64,000 nt of DNA from the NCBI RefSeq assembly GCF_943913405.1, contig NZ_CALTYA010000005.1:1-64000 (forward strand). The letters run 5' to 3'. The notes under the pieces are model-generated. The model had not been told where the DNA came from. It searched no databases and saw only the letters and a list, made by a program, of their open reading frames with translations. Of this stretch, positions 23,799-33,477 are shown piece by piece; the first letter of the stretch is position 1, and each line of letters begins with the position of its first letter. This stretch comes from an uncultured Flavobacterium sp. Its GTDB lineage: Bacteria; Bacteroidota; Bacteroidia; Flavobacteriales; Flavobacteriaceae. A program made the translations under genes and the position numbers.

Positions 23799-24827
23799 TT
23801 GAACAATAGGAAACATACAATTTATTTCATCGGATTATTACTTTTATTAGTGATCTGCTTTTTGCTGAACATCAGTCTGGGTTCGGTAAATATTCCTATG
23901 GAAGATATTGTAAGTTCGCTTTCTGGCGGTCAGGCGAGTAAAAATTCTTGGGAAATCATCCTTTGGAATTACCGTTTCCCGAAAGCTTTTGTAGCCATTT
24001 TAGTCGGAATGGGATTGTCGGTCAGCGGTTTATTAATGCAGACATTATTCAGAAATCCATTGGCAGGGCCAGATGTGTTGGGCTTGAGTTCGGGAGCCAG
24101 CTTGGGCGTGGCATTCGTGATTTTAGGCGCAGGATTTGTCCCTCCTTTTTTAAGCCAATTCTTTCTTTCTTCGTATGGAATGGTTTTGGCGTCGTGTTTG
24201 GGAAGTTCCTTGGTTTTATTGGCAGTTTTGGCAGTCTCGCAACGAATTCGTGATACCATGGCAATTTTGATCGTCGGATTAATGTTCGGCAGTTTCACCA
24301 ACGCAATCATCGGCGTGCTCACCTATTTCAGCTCTGCAGAAGAATTGCAAAAGTTCACGTTCTGGTCACTCGGAAGTCTAGGAAATCAGTCATGGACAAA
24401 CATCTTGATTCTCACAATCTGCTGTTTTATCGGCTTGCTTTTAAGCGCTTTCTGCATAAAGCCTTTGAATGCTTTATTATTAGGAGAAAAATATGCGAAA
24501 AGTTTAGGAATCAATTTCAAGAAGACGCGCTTGCTGATCATTATCGCGACCAGCATTTTAGCCGGAAGCATTACAGCTTTTGCCGGCCCGATCGCGTTTA
24601 TCGGTTTGGCCGTGCCGCACATTGCAAAAATGATTTTTCAAACCAGCAGTCATTATATTTTATTCTGGAGCACGTTGCTTTTAGGCGCGATAATTATGCT
24701 GATTTGCGATACCGTCGCACAAATGCCTGGAAATGATTTCACGCTGCCAATCAATGCCATAACTTCTATTATCGGAGCGCCAATCGTGGTTTGGCTCTTA
24801 GTCAGAAAACGTAAATTCATGATGTGA
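23799..24827 (+). CDS. btuC: Corrinoid ABC transporter permease (FecCD family)
   Basis: Inner-membrane permease of 342 residues with about ten hydrophobic segments. It shows the FecCD/BtuC hallmarks RFPKAFVAILVGMGLSVSG (about 54-72), NPLAGPDVLGLSSGASLG (86-103) and GPIAFIGLAVPHIAK near 258-272, the last being the cytoplasmic loop that contacts the ATPase. It ends with TGATG, coupling it to btuD. Substrate is inferred from the neighbourhood. Confidence 0.92.
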   Translation: MNNRKHTIYFIGLLLLLVICFLLNISLGSVNIPMEDIVSSLSGGQASKNSWEIILWNYRFPKAFVAILVGMGLSVSGLLMQTLFRNPLAGPDVLGLSSGASLGVAFVILGAGFVPPFLSQFFLSSYGMVLASCLGSSLVLLAVLAVSQRIRDTMAILIVGLMFGSFTNAIIGVLTYFSSAEELQKFTFWSLGSLGNQSWTNILILTICCFIGLLLSAFCIKPLNALLLGEKYAKSLGINFKKTRLLIIIATSILAGSITAFAGPIAFIGLAVPHIAKMIFQTSSHYILFWSTLLLGAIIMLICDTVAQMPGNDFTLPINAITSIIGAPIVVWLLVRKRKFMM

Positions 24828-25618
24828 TGGAAAAGGGAAAGACGATACTTTATTCAGAAAAGCTTGAAATTGGCTATGCTTCTAAAAAAGGAAAGAATGT
24901 CATTGCTTCAGGTATTTCTATTTCCTTAAATGCGGGCAAGTTAATCGCTTTAATCGGCGCAAACGGCATCGGAAAATCAACGTTGTTGCGTACTTTGACC
25001 GGAATCCAAAAACCCTTATCTGGAAATGTTATTTTAAATGGAGAATCTATTTCCAAGTTTAATTCAATGGAATTGGCGCAACAGCTGAGCATCGTTTTGA
25101 CAGAAAATTTACCGCCAAGCAATTTGACCGTTTTTGAATTGGTAGCTTTGGGAAGACAGCCGTATACCAACTGGATTGGCAAATTAACTTCCGAAGATAT
25201 TGCTAAAGTAAATGAAGCGCTTGAATTGACGCAGATTAGTTCTCTTTCTGCTAAAAAACATTATGAAATCAGCGATGGACAATTGCAAAAAGTGCTTGTT
25301 GCGCGTGCTTTGGCACAAGACACGCCTTTGATTATCTTAGACGAACCAACTACGCATTTAGATTTGTTGCACAAAGTTTCACTGCTGAAATTATTGAAAA
25401 AACTAGCCTTAGAAACCAACAAAGCTATCTTGTTTTCAACGCATGATTTAGATTTAGCTTTGCAATTGAGCGATGAAATGATTGTCATGAACTCTCAAAA
25501 AGCGGTTCAGGACAGTCCCGAAAACTTAATTAAGGACGGAATTCTGAATTCTTTGTTTGAAGATGAAAACATCACTTTTGACCAAGAAAAAGCTAAATTT
25601 ATCTTTAAGAACTTATAA
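24827..25618 (+). CDS. btuD: Corrinoid ABC transporter ATP-binding protein
   Basis: ATPase of 263 residues with Walker A GANGIGKST near 45-53, the Q loop at VLTENLPPS, a signature written ISDGQ instead of LSGGQ (a variant seen in FecE-type proteins), Walker B LIILDEP and the switch His in STHDLDLAL. ATG 24827 shares its first base with the btuC stop codon (TGATG); a GTG at 24824 is the alternative. It completes the btuF-btuC-btuD set. Confidence 0.92.
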   Translation: MEKGKTILYSEKLEIGYASKKGKNVIASGISISLNAGKLIALIGANGIGKSTLLRTLTGIQKPLSGNVILNGESISKFNSMELAQQLSIVLTENLPPSNLTVFELVALGRQPYTNWIGKLTSEDIAKVNEALELTQISSLSAKKHYEISDGQLQKVLVARALAQDTPLIILDEPTTHLDLLHKVSLLKLLKKLALETNKAILFSTHDLDLALQLSDEMIVMNSQKAVQDSPENLIKDGILNSLFEDENITFDQEKAKFIFKNL

Positions 25619-25636
25619 AATAAGATTTTCATGCGC

Positions 25637-25644
25637 TATCTTTG
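25637..25644 (+). promoter_or_regulatory. -7 promoter element upstream of 25667
   Basis: TATCTTTG, an exact consensus match, 22 nt before the ATG. Confidence 0.5.
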
Positions 25645-25666
25645 TTAGGGACTCAAGCGCTAAATC

Positions 25667-26173
25667 ATGAAAAATCTTTACACTTTTATATTACTTTTCA
25701 CCACAATTCTTTCCTTCGGACAGTCAAAATCTGAACTTTTGCCAAACGGAACTTTTCCTCCTGTCGAAGAAACCATCAAGCCGATAACAGACGAAAAGTT
25801 TCTTGACGGAACTGAGCTTTGGATTGGCGAATTTTCTCGCGGAGAATATGACATTACTGAACTGACTGCGAATTCATTGACAATTGATGCTTTTAGAGAC
25901 AATGCTTTTTTATATACAAATCGCGGTGAAAGTTTTCCTCACAAAGTAAAATACCAGCTGAAAATTGTGAAAACGGGCAATAAATATTCAGCTAGTTTTA
26001 AGGTTACTGAAATCCATACCAAAAAGACAATCCTTGAATCGACGATGGCCGATTATTTTACCTCCGAAGGAAAATTAAAAGAAGGTTTTGAGGAAGTAAA
26101 ACCATCTATGGATCGGTCAGTGAATATAATTTTAGGCTCTTTTTATAGGTATATTAACAATTATAGAGGCTAA
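25667..26173 (+). CDS. Secreted protein of unknown function
   Basis: Protein of 168 residues with a signal peptide (ends near LSFGQS). The mature part is a mixed alpha/beta domain with alternating beta-type stretches (HKVKYQLKIVKTGNKYSASFKVTEI) and a DUF4468-like feel, but I cannot name a family. It has its own promoter and its last 4 nt overlap the end of convergent trmL. Confidence 0.7.
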   Translation: MKNLYTFILLFTTILSFGQSKSELLPNGTFPPVEETIKPITDEKFLDGTELWIGEFSRGEYDITELTANSLTIDAFRDNAFLYTNRGESFPHKVKYQLKIVKTGNKYSASFKVTEIHTKKTILESTMADYFTSEGKLKEGFEEVKPSMDRSVNIILGSFYRYINNYRG

Positions 26174-26619
26174 AGTTCAATTTGTCTTTTTGCTTCACCA
26201 ATGGCAAAAGCAACTGAATTTGCAAGATTATAACTTCTTACCAAAGGAGAAATCGGAATTTTTAAATGATTCTCGAATTTTGCTAAAACTTCTTGGCTCA
26301 AACCAACAGATTCTTTTCCGAAAACCAGCCAGTCGCCATCTTGAAATTCTTGTTTTAAATAAGATTTCTCAGTATTGGAACTGAACAAGAAAACTCTTGA
26401 CAAATCAGGAATTTTCGCCATCCATTCTTCTACGTTTTGGTATTCAAACCAGTCTAAATGTACCCAATAATCAAGGCCAGAACGCTTCAAGTTTTTGTCA
26501 GTAATTTGAAATCCGAAAGGATGGATTAAGTGCAATCTGCTTCCGGTTCCAACGCACAAACGGCCTATATTTCCTGTATTATTTGGAATTTCTGGTTCAA
26601 CTAAAACTATATTCAACAT
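26170..26619 (-). CDS. trmL: tRNA (cytidine/uridine-34 2'-O)-methyltransferase
   Basis: SPOUT-class methyltransferase of 149 residues that modifies the wobble base of tRNA-Leu isoacceptors. The N-terminus MLNIVLVEPEIPNNTGNIGRLC, the segment VFGKESVGLSQEVL and the trefoil-knot ending (SYNLANSVAFAIGEA) are diagnostic. It ends inside the last codon of the plus-strand neighbour. A pseudouridine synthase gene follows upstream, 12 nt away on the same strand. Confidence 0.92.
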   Translation of the reverse strand: MLNIVLVEPEIPNNTGNIGRLCVGTGSRLHLIHPFGFQITDKNLKRSGLDYWVHLDWFEYQNVEEWMAKIPDLSRVFLFSSNTEKSYLKQEFQDGDWLVFGKESVGLSQEVLAKFENHLKIPISPLVRSYNLANSVAFAIGEAKRQIEL

Positions 26620-26631
26620 GTCTCTTTTGGT

Positions 26632-27201
26632 TTAAATTTCTAATTTTTCAACTTCAATTACTCCTCCTGATTTCAAATCATTCAAGTGAATATTTCCGAT
26701 CCTTACGCGAACTAACCTCAACGTTGGAAATCCTACGGCAGAAGTCATTTTGCGTACTTGCCGAAACTTCCCTTCGTTTAAAGTAATTGAAATCCAGCTT
26801 GTCGGGCCGTGCCTTTCATCTCTTATTTTCTTAGAACGAGGTGCAAAATTCGGAATTTCGATCTTGAAAGCTTCACAGGGAATCGTAATGTATTTTCGTC
26901 CGTCAAAGCCTATTTCAACTCCAGATTTTAGTTTTTCGATGGCTTCGTTAGTAATGATTCCGTCGACTTGAACATAATATTCTTTGCTTACTTTTTTGCT
27001 TCTGACGATTTCGCTCATCATTCCGTCAGTAGTCAAAAGCAACAATCCTTCTGAATCTTCATCTAGGCGACCAATTGCCATCGTTGCTTCTGGAAAATCG
27101 TGCAGTTCTCCTAAGAGCTTTTTATTACGTTTCAATTCATAAATAAACTGGCTCAGATAGCCATAAGGTTTGTGGATTATGAAATGCTTGTGATTTGACA
27201 T
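26632..27201 (-). CDS. RsuA/RluE-family pseudouridine synthase
   Basis: rRNA pseudouridine synthase of 189 residues without an S4 domain, as in RluE. The catalytic motif GRLDEDSEGLLLLTTDG is near 41-57 (catalytic Asp in LDED), and the C-terminal EGKFRQVRKM is conserved. RluE modifies U2457 of 23S rRNA in E. coli; the target here is inferred. Upstream of and probably cotranscribed with trmL. Confidence 0.9.
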   Translation of the reverse strand: MSNHKHFIIHKPYGYLSQFIYELKRNKKLLGELHDFPEATMAIGRLDEDSEGLLLLTTDGMMSEIVRSKKVSKEYYVQVDGIITNEAIEKLKSGVEIGFDGRKYITIPCEAFKIEIPNFAPRSKKIRDERHGPTSWISITLNEGKFRQVRKMTSAVGFPTLRLVRVRIGNIHLNDLKSGGVIEVEKLEI

Positions 27202-27326
27202 GGAATAATTTTGGGCAAAAATACTATTATCCTTTTGAATTTTACTAGAAATTAAAGCAATGTTAAACCAATAGCGTTTCCAATTTTATAGCTGTAAATT
27301 AACTATATAATTAAAAATCAGAGATT

Positions 27327-27692
27327 ATGATACCTTCAGAAAACAATAAAGATTTAGAAAATAAAAAATGGAACGGCGAGCAAGACAAGAGCAAAAGCGA
27401 GCCAAATGAAGGTTTTAGTAGCAAAAACCTTCCTGATGATTATAATCCGTCCAAAGGAAAGCTGAAAACCGAAGTTGATAAAGACCAAGACGGAAATGCA
27501 GACGTTGTAAAAAGAGCTCGTAATGTAGACAATTATGATTCAGAAGAAACAACTTCTGGTGAAGATTTAAAGAGTAAAAAGAATCCTGAAAATAGAGATA
27601 AAAACTCAGACACAGATCCGAATCGTTATCCTTCTGGACATCCTGAAAACAAGAAAGATCGTGGCAATATGAATTTAGATGATGATAAATAG
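27327..27692 (+). CDS. Small, hydrophilic, probably disordered protein
   Basis: Protein of 121 residues made largely of Asn, Asp, Lys, Glu and Ser, with no hydrophobic segment and no recognisable domain. It contains DKDQDGNADVVKRARNVDNY and ends in NMNLDDDK. Similar low-complexity proteins occur in flavobacteria with no assigned role. A strong terminator follows 6 nt later, supporting a real gene. Confidence 0.6.
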   Translation: MIPSENNKDLENKKWNGEQDKSKSEPNEGFSSKNLPDDYNPSKGKLKTEVDKDQDGNADVVKRARNVDNYDSEETTSGEDLKSKKNPENRDKNSDTDPNRYPSGHPENKKDRGNMNLDDDK

Positions 27693-27698
27693 GCATAA

Positions 27699-27726
27699 AA
27701 AAACCAGACTTTGCAGTCTGGTTTTT
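27699..27726. terminator. Bidirectional terminator
   Basis: AAAAACCAGACT and AGTCTGGTTTTT pair perfectly around TTGC, between convergent genes. Confidence 0.88.
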
Positions 27727-27741
27727 ACTTATGATTAAAGA

Positions 27742-28278
27742 TCAGTCTTCTTCTTTATCAAATTCAATATTGGCGTGAATTTTTATTTCTTCACCGATGA
27801 CAAGACTTCCAGATTCGTTTACATCTTCTGCTTGAATTCCGAAGTCATTTCTGTGTAATTTACCAGAAATTTCAAATCCGGCTTTCATTTTCCCAAAACC
27901 GTCTTTTGCTTGCCCACCAAAAATAGCGTCGAGCTCAACTTCTTTAGTGACTCCTTTTATGGTTATATTTCCAGTTAATTTATAATCGTCTCCGTGAATC
28001 TTTTTTAGGCTTGTTGATTCAAATTTAATCTCAGGAAAATTATCAGCATCTAGAAATTCTTTTGATTTTATATGCTCATCACGCTCGATATTGTTAGTAT
28101 CAAAACTATAAACATCGAGATAGACATTAATTTGTGCCGTTTCAAAATTGTCGTTTGCAGTAGTCATTTTTCCGTTAAAAATCTTAAATGATCCTGAAAC
28201 ATGCGAAATCAGCAAATGACGAATTTTAAAATCAATATTTGAATGATCTGGGTCGATTGACCAGTGGGTTGTAAACAT
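27742..28278 (-). CDS. YceI-family protein
   Basis: Lipocalin-like protein of 178 residues. It has WSIDPDHSNIDFKIRHLLISHV near the N-terminus, ITIKGVTKEVELDA near 110, and the ending LVIGEEIKIHANIE. YceI proteins bind isoprenoid chains such as polyprenols or quinones. No signal peptide is evident from ATG 28278, so this is a cytoplasmic-type member; an upstream start at 28338 adds residues that look unlike a signal peptide. Confidence 0.9.
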   Translation of the reverse strand: MFTTHWSIDPDHSNIDFKIRHLLISHVSGSFKIFNGKMTTANDNFETAQINVYLDVYSFDTNNIERDEHIKSKEFLDADNFPEIKFESTSLKKIHGDDYKLTGNITIKGVTKEVELDAIFGGQAKDGFGKMKAGFEISGKLHRNDFGIQAEDVNESGSLVIGEEIKIHANIEFDKEED

Positions 28279-28387
28279 ATTAATTGCTTTTTGTGTTAGT
28301 TTAAGTAAGTAATCGCTTATAGTAAATTTACAAATCACTAAATTCCAAACCCAAAAGTAGGCGTGAATTGTTTGTTAAAGTTTTTCC

Positions 28388-28825
28388 TTAAACTCGCTGG
28401 TTATCAGCCAACCAATTTTTTATGCTCTTTTTAATAACAGTTGCTGAAAGATTTTCTGCAATAGCTTTATCTACAAGATTTGGCAATTCTTCATCTGGAG
28501 CAAAACGCAAGGCAAATAATTGGCTCTCTGAAAGATTTTTTTCTAAAAGTTCTAATCTTTCATTAGTTAATGTGAAGTAACGGTAGCGGAGTTCTAATCT
28601 GACGATTCTATCTTGAAGCGTCAATGCATAATGCTGTCGCAACATGAAAGAAAGCAACGTTATTGCGAGATTTAAAATACTTATAAAAATCCAGACAGCT
28701 CGGAGATTTTCTTCTGAAAAGCTAAAATAAACGCTTATTATAAGCAAAATGAGCATTACAGGATAAAAGACGAAATGATGCGGAATATAAAATCTGATGT
28801 GGTTTTTGAAGCTTTGCGGTTCCAT
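28388..28825 (-). CDS. DUF6526-like membrane protein
   Basis: Protein of 145 residues with two transmembrane segments (about 15-33 and 44-62) followed by a cytoplasmic tail with RYRYFTLTNERLELLEKNL and FALRFAPDEELPNLV. This matches a small family of Bacteroidota membrane proteins that I recall as DUF6526. Function unknown. Single gene. Confidence 0.65.
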   Translation of the reverse strand: MEPQSFKNHIRFYIPHHFVFYPVMLILLIISVYFSFSEENLRAVWIFISILNLAITLLSFMLRQHYALTLQDRIVRLELRYRYFTLTNERLELLEKNLSESQLFALRFAPDEELPNLVDKAIAENLSATVIKKSIKNWLADNQRV

Positions 28826-28881
28826 TTAAAAGAAAATTAGGTTTATCTTTTAAATTTACTCGAAATTTTTGTCAATTCAAA

Positions 28882-29319
28882 TTAATTTCTAGCCAATGCC
28901 GCCGAAGGATAAGTTTCTTCCTCGCCAAAAAGCTGGAATTTTTCGGCTGCCTGACAAAATTTAATCCTTTTGCCAGTCTGATTTGTTTCGTCAAAAGTCA
29001 AAATATATTTTTTTGTCCTGAATAAGCCATGTACAACAAGCACGCGTTTTTCAGAAAAAGTAGGTTTTGAAATTGTAAATTCTCTTCTGTCAGTATTTAC
29101 ATTTTCAAACTCATACCATAAAGCATTTCTAAACCTAAATTTAATCAAGGTACAATTGCTGACTTGCTTGTTTGAAAAACTTGCATGAATCATTTTAATG
29201 CTTTTGTCTGATCTAAAGAAAATTTTAAAACTCTTAATTAAGATGCTTGTAAAAAACGCTAGGTTTTTACGAGATCTATTAATTTCTCTTAAGGATTGAA
29301 CTTTTGACATATGTTGCAA
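28882..29319 (-). CDS. Hypothetical protein
   Basis: Protein of 145 residues, basic at the N-terminus (MSKVQSLREINRSRKNLAFF), with a beta-rich middle (ALWYEFENVNTDRREFTISKPTF) and no signal peptide or domain I recognise. The start could be the first or fourth codon (both ATG). A gene call is supported by length and residue use only. Confidence 0.5.
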   Translation of the reverse strand: MQHMSKVQSLREINRSRKNLAFFTSILIKSFKIFFRSDKSIKMIHASFSNKQVSNCTLIKFRFRNALWYEFENVNTDRREFTISKPTFSEKRVLVVHGLFRTKKYILTFDETNQTGKRIKFCQAAEKFQLFGEEETYPSAALARN

Positions 29320-29453
29320 TTTTTATACAATAGTATAGTTAATGTATTTATATACGAAAAATAGTCGATGAAAGTTCAAAATAATCGTTGAAATGCATGA
29401 TTTTGAAATATTTTAACGTTTTAAAATTATAAAAGCTGAAATTCAGTCAATAA

Positions 29454-29483
29454 AAAAACCTGCTCAAATGAGCAGGCTTTTTC
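29454..29483. terminator. Terminator of the GEVED protein gene (minus strand)
   Basis: CCTGCTC and GAGCAGG pair around AAAT, with A/T tracts on both sides. Confidence 0.82.
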
Positions 29484-29506
29484 TATAAAAAACTTTTTAA
29501 AGTTGA

Positions 29507-31105
29507 TTAGTTTTTGATCAAACGGTTAACTTGAGTACCGTTTTCAGTTTCAATTTTAACGATGTAAACTCCAGTTGAAGCTTTTTGCAAATCGATAGAA
29601 TAGTTATCTGAAGATGTAGTAAATTGTTTAGATAATACTAATTGTCCAGAGATTGAATATACATTGATTGCGTTTACAGCCGTAGGATTTCCAAATTTAA
29701 TATTTACAAGTCCAGTCGTTGGATTTGGATACATAGCAAAGTTTGAAGAATTAAATCCTGGTGTTGCTAATGCTGGTTGAATATCAATTAAGTAATCTTC
29801 CATTTCACCATAATTGTTTGTTGCAGAAAGAGATCCACAAGAGTAAGCTGCTGAGAATCCAGCTGCTGTAGAAGCTGCTACTACAATTCTCATTCTTGTT
29901 TGTCCTGTCAATGCAGTTGTAGGAATAGTAACTGTAGCAGAAAGCGCTTCATCTAATCCTGTTCCAACATAAGTATATTCTGAAGCATCAAATACTCCAT
30001 TGTGGTTGAAATCAATCCAAAGACCAACTGACTCATATAACCACCCGTCACCAGAAGGTCCAACTGTCACAGAAGCATCAACTACATCTCCAAGACGTAC
30101 TACCGGAGGTGTTACTGTAGTCAAATAGCTCGTATAACCTGTTGTTGCGTTTCCACAAGCAGATGAATTATCTAATGTTCCAAAAAGCACATTTGTAATT
30201 ACGTCACCTTCACCACAAATCATGTTGAAAGCGTTAGTGCAATAACAATTTGTGTAAGGGTTTTGAGCTACAGCTACAGCTGTTGAAGTAGCACTTAATG
30301 TACTAGCTGTACAAGTAACAACTACTCTATAAGAAGTAGCTACAGTTTGATTTGCAACACTATAATTAACAGATGTTTGAGCAGCACCAAGGTTTACCCA
30401 TGTAGTCCCAGCATCTGTTGAAGATTGCCATTGATAAGACAAACCTGGAGTAGGTGTGATAGCCGCAGTAAGTGTAAAAGCAACAGATGCACAAGCACCA
30501 GTTACAGAAGCAGTAGCCGCTCCAACAGTTGGAGTACCTGTACAATCAGAACCAGCAACAACAGATAAAGTATAATCTTCAGCTTGTCCATATCCAGTTC
30601 CAACTTGGCAAGGTCCAGTTGGGTAAGCATTAAATCTTTTCATAACTCTCATACGAGTATTTCCTGCAAGCGCTGTTGAAGGCACCGCAATATTACTAGT
30701 AACAAAAAGAGCATCAACACCAGTACTACCAGTAATAGTACCAATATCATAAGACTCACCAGCATCTGTAAATACATTATTCTGATTCCAGTCAATGTAC
30801 ACTCTAAAATAGTTAACAAATGTTGGGCCATCTGCATTACCTTTAAGCGTAATAGGATAAGAAGATCCAGCAAGTACAGTACCTGTCATTGCTGTAAAAT
30901 TCTCTAGAGCTGCTCCTCCAAGAGCTGCTGTTGTAGTATTTGTAATTCCTGCAAACTGAACAGATGTTATAGGCTCAACGCCACTTGTAAAAGTTACGTT
31001 ACAGTAAGGTGCTGGAAATTGCGCATGAGCCGAAAAGCCCGTTGCCAATAAAGTCATAAAAAAGAAAAATCCTTTTTTAAAATTGTTAAAGTAAATTTTT
31101 TTCAT
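29507..31105 (-). CDS. GEVED-domain T9SS-sorted surface protein
   Basis: Secreted protein of 532 residues: signal peptide (ends near AHAQF), a GEVED domain (about 45-185; RVYIDWNQNNVFTDAGESYDIG, then GQAEDYTLSV), an Ig-like segment (about 190-280; GLSYQWQSSTDAGTTW), a second GEVED domain (about 300-440; LWIDFNHNGVFDASEYTY, NYGEMEDYLIDI) and a T9SS sorting domain (about 455-532). GEVED domains occur in secreted adhesins and peptidases; this one has no catalytic module. A solitary gene with a strong terminator. Confidence 0.9.
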   Translation of the reverse strand: MKKIYFNNFKKGFFFFMTLLATGFSAHAQFPAPYCNVTFTSGVEPITSVQFAGITNTTTAALGGAALENFTAMTGTVLAGSSYPITLKGNADGPTFVNYFRVYIDWNQNNVFTDAGESYDIGTITGSTGVDALFVTSNIAVPSTALAGNTRMRVMKRFNAYPTGPCQVGTGYGQAEDYTLSVVAGSDCTGTPTVGAATASVTGACASVAFTLTAAITPTPGLSYQWQSSTDAGTTWVNLGAAQTSVNYSVANQTVATSYRVVVTCTASTLSATSTAVAVAQNPYTNCYCTNAFNMICGEGDVITNVLFGTLDNSSACGNATTGYTSYLTTVTPPVVRLGDVVDASVTVGPSGDGWLYESVGLWIDFNHNGVFDASEYTYVGTGLDEALSATVTIPTTALTGQTRMRIVVAASTAAGFSAAYSCGSLSATNNYGEMEDYLIDIQPALATPGFNSSNFAMYPNPTTGLVNIKFGNPTAVNAINVYSISGQLVLSKQFTTSSDNYSIDLQKASTGVYIVKIETENGTQVNRLIKN

Positions 31106-31438
31106 ATTGTAATAATTTATTTATTAAACTCAAATATAGTCAATAATTTTAATTTAGCAAAAACTTTAAGATTTGATTTTACACAAATTTTGAATTATTC
31201 ATCAAAAAAAGACCTTTTAACAATAGATTTAAATCTTTTTTTTAACAATTGTTTCTACATTCTTATAAATGCAAATTTGCAAGAATTGCGAATTAATCTT
31301 TTATTTAACAAGAATTTACGCAAATAATATTTTAATTCTAAAATTTAATGCAAATTTACAATCTCCATCATTTTTATAATTTAGATTTTTTACATTTAGA
31401 AGCAAGATTCAATAAACTTAATAAGCCATACTTAAAAC
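31106..31438. other. Gene-free, AT-rich spacer between divergent genes
   Basis: Divergent promoter region of the GEVED gene and rmuC. It holds no credible reading frame. The only structure I see is short AT-rich palindromes such as GCAAATTTGC near 31269 and a promoter-like TACATTTA about 50 nt before rmuC. Confidence 0.5.
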
Positions 31439-32803
31439 ATGAATGAAACTATAATTACTATTACAATATTTATAATTGCATTGATTATTGGAATTTTCAT
31501 AGGGAAATCTTTATTTTCTGCTAATGCAAAATCTGTAAAAGCAGCTCTTGAAGAAAAAGCAAACGGATTACTTTCTCAAATCGATCAATTGCGGTTACAA
31601 CATCAGGAAGAAAAGCTATCAATAGAAAAAGGCATCCAACAAATCACTTCAGAAAGAGAAAATTTCAGAAACGAAAAAGAAGTTTTAGCAATCCAGCTTT
31701 CGAAAAAAGAAGCTGATTTTGATAATCTTTGGGAACGAAATAAAGAGCAAAAACAAGAAGTAGAAAAGCTACAAGAAAAATTTACAAAGGAATTTGAAAA
31801 TCTTGCCAATAAAATATTAGAAGAAAAATCTACAAAATTCACCGAACAGAACCGAGAGAATATGAAAAATATACTTTCTCCACTTCAGGATAAAATTCAT
31901 CTGTTTGAGAAAAAAGTAGAAGATACGCACAAAGAAAGCATCGACTATCATGCCGCTTTACGCCAGCAAATCTTAGGCCTCCGTGAAATGAACGAACAGA
32001 TGAGCAAGGAAACTTTGAATCTTACAAAAGCCTTGAAAGGCGACAGCAAAATGCAGGGAAATTGGGGCGAACTGATTCTGGAGCGCGTTTTAGAAAAATC
32101 GGGACTCGAAAAAGGCAGGGAATACGAAGTTCAGCAAAGTTTTACAAATGAATTAGGTTCTAGAGTTTTTCCGGATGTGGTGATCAATCTTCCGGATGGA
32201 AAAAAAATGGTCGTGGATTCAAAAGTTTCCTTAGTCGCTTATGAAAAATATATAAATGAAGAGGACGAAGCACTACGAATAATCCATATGAAAGAACATG
32301 TGGCCTCGATTCGCCGTCATGTGGAACAATTAAGCGTCAAAAATTATCATGATTTGTATCAAATTGAAAGCCCTGATTTTGTCTTGCTTTTCATTCCGAT
32401 GGAACCTGCTTTTGCTATTGCGCTGAATGAAGACACTACGCTATATAATAAAGCTTTCGAAAAAAACATTGTCATTGTGACGCCTTCCACGCTTTTGGCT
32501 ACTTTGAGAACGATTGACAGCATGTGGAGCAACCAAAAACAGCAGGAAAATGCTTTTGAAATCGCCCGCCAGGCTGGTGCTTTATATGATAAATTCGAGG
32601 GGTTTGTCAATGATTTGATAAAAATCGGAAAGAAAATGGACGAAGCCAAAACAGAATACCAAGGCGCGATGAACAAGCTTTTTGACGGAAAAGGAAACCT
32701 CATTTCAAGCGTAGAAAAACTAAAAAAAATGGGCGCCAAAGCCAAGAAATCTTTGCCTGAAAACATATTAAAAAGAGCCGAGCTCGACGAAACTGAACTT
32801 TAA
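31439..32803 (+). CDS. rmuC: RmuC-family protein
   Basis: Protein of 454 residues with an N-terminal membrane anchor (about 5-25), a long coiled coil (about 35-190) and the RmuC nuclease-like domain (about 200-420) with GNWGELILERVLEKSGLEKG, FPDVVINLPDGKKMVVDSKVSL and DFVLLFIPMEPAF. RmuC limits recombination at inverted repeats and has been linked to defence in other bacteria. The PD-(D/E)xK-type residues (D in FPDV, DSK) are present. A thioesterase gene follows 19 nt later. Confidence 0.92.
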   Translation: MNETIITITIFIIALIIGIFIGKSLFSANAKSVKAALEEKANGLLSQIDQLRLQHQEEKLSIEKGIQQITSERENFRNEKEVLAIQLSKKEADFDNLWERNKEQKQEVEKLQEKFTKEFENLANKILEEKSTKFTEQNRENMKNILSPLQDKIHLFEKKVEDTHKESIDYHAALRQQILGLREMNEQMSKETLNLTKALKGDSKMQGNWGELILERVLEKSGLEKGREYEVQQSFTNELGSRVFPDVVINLPDGKKMVVDSKVSLVAYEKYINEEDEALRIIHMKEHVASIRRHVEQLSVKNYHDLYQIESPDFVLLFIPMEPAFAIALNEDTTLYNKAFEKNIVIVTPSTLLATLRTIDSMWSNQKQQENAFEIARQAGALYDKFEGFVNDLIKIGKKMDEAKTEYQGAMNKLFDGKGNLISSVEKLKKMGAKAKKSLPENILKRAELDETEL

Positions 32804-32822
32804 AACATAACAATATATTATA

Positions 32823-33362
32823 ATGGAATTCAAAACCGTAAAATCTTCAAAAATCAGCATTTCAGAACTAATGCTTCCTTCCCACTCTAACTTCAGCGGC
32901 AAAATTCATGGTGGCTACCTTTTATCTTTAATGGACCAAATTGCCTTTGCCTGCGCTTCAAAATTTTCTGGGTCTTATTGCGTAACTGCTTCCGTCGACA
33001 CGGTAGATTTTTTAAATCCGATAGAAATTGGAGAATTGGTAACCTTGAAGGCGTCTGTAAATTATGTAGGAAACAGCTCAATGGTAATCGGAATCAGAGT
33101 TACTGCAGAAAATATCCAAACCGGAAAAGTAAAACATTGCAATTCTTCTTATTTCACGATGGTTGCAAAGGACAATAATGGAAAAAATGTAATCGTTCCA
33201 AGGCTTACACTTATAAATTCAGAAGAAATAAGACGCTTTTGTGAAGCTTTGCGACGCATTGAATTCAAGAAACAACACAGGGAATTAGAACAAAAATTCG
33301 ATTATATGTCAGAAGAATCCTTGAAAAATATAGAAAAACTTAATATTCAAATAAAATTATAG
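32823..33362 (+). CDS. Acyl-CoA thioesterase (hotdog fold)
   Basis: Protein of 179 residues with a single hotdog domain (about 10-130): MLPSHSNFSGKIHGGYLLSL with the Asp of LMDQIAFACASKF, then VDFLNPIEIGELVTLKASV. It matches the YciA/BACH group that hydrolyses acyl-CoA. The C-terminal 40 residues are a charged helix. Likely cotranscribed with rmuC. Confidence 0.88.
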   Translation: MEFKTVKSSKISISELMLPSHSNFSGKIHGGYLLSLMDQIAFACASKFSGSYCVTASVDTVDFLNPIEIGELVTLKASVNYVGNSSMVIGIRVTAENIQTGKVKHCNSSYFTMVAKDNNGKNVIVPRLTLINSEEIRRFCEALRRIEFKKQHRELEQKFDYMSEESLKNIEKLNIQIKL

Positions 33363-33477
33363 ATTAATTAAGCAATGTTTAACTTTAACATATAAATTTT
33401 AAGGCAATATTATTTTATTTTATGTTTTGTCATATATTTACGAATATTTTTCCTAAATCATTGACAAAAAAAACCTT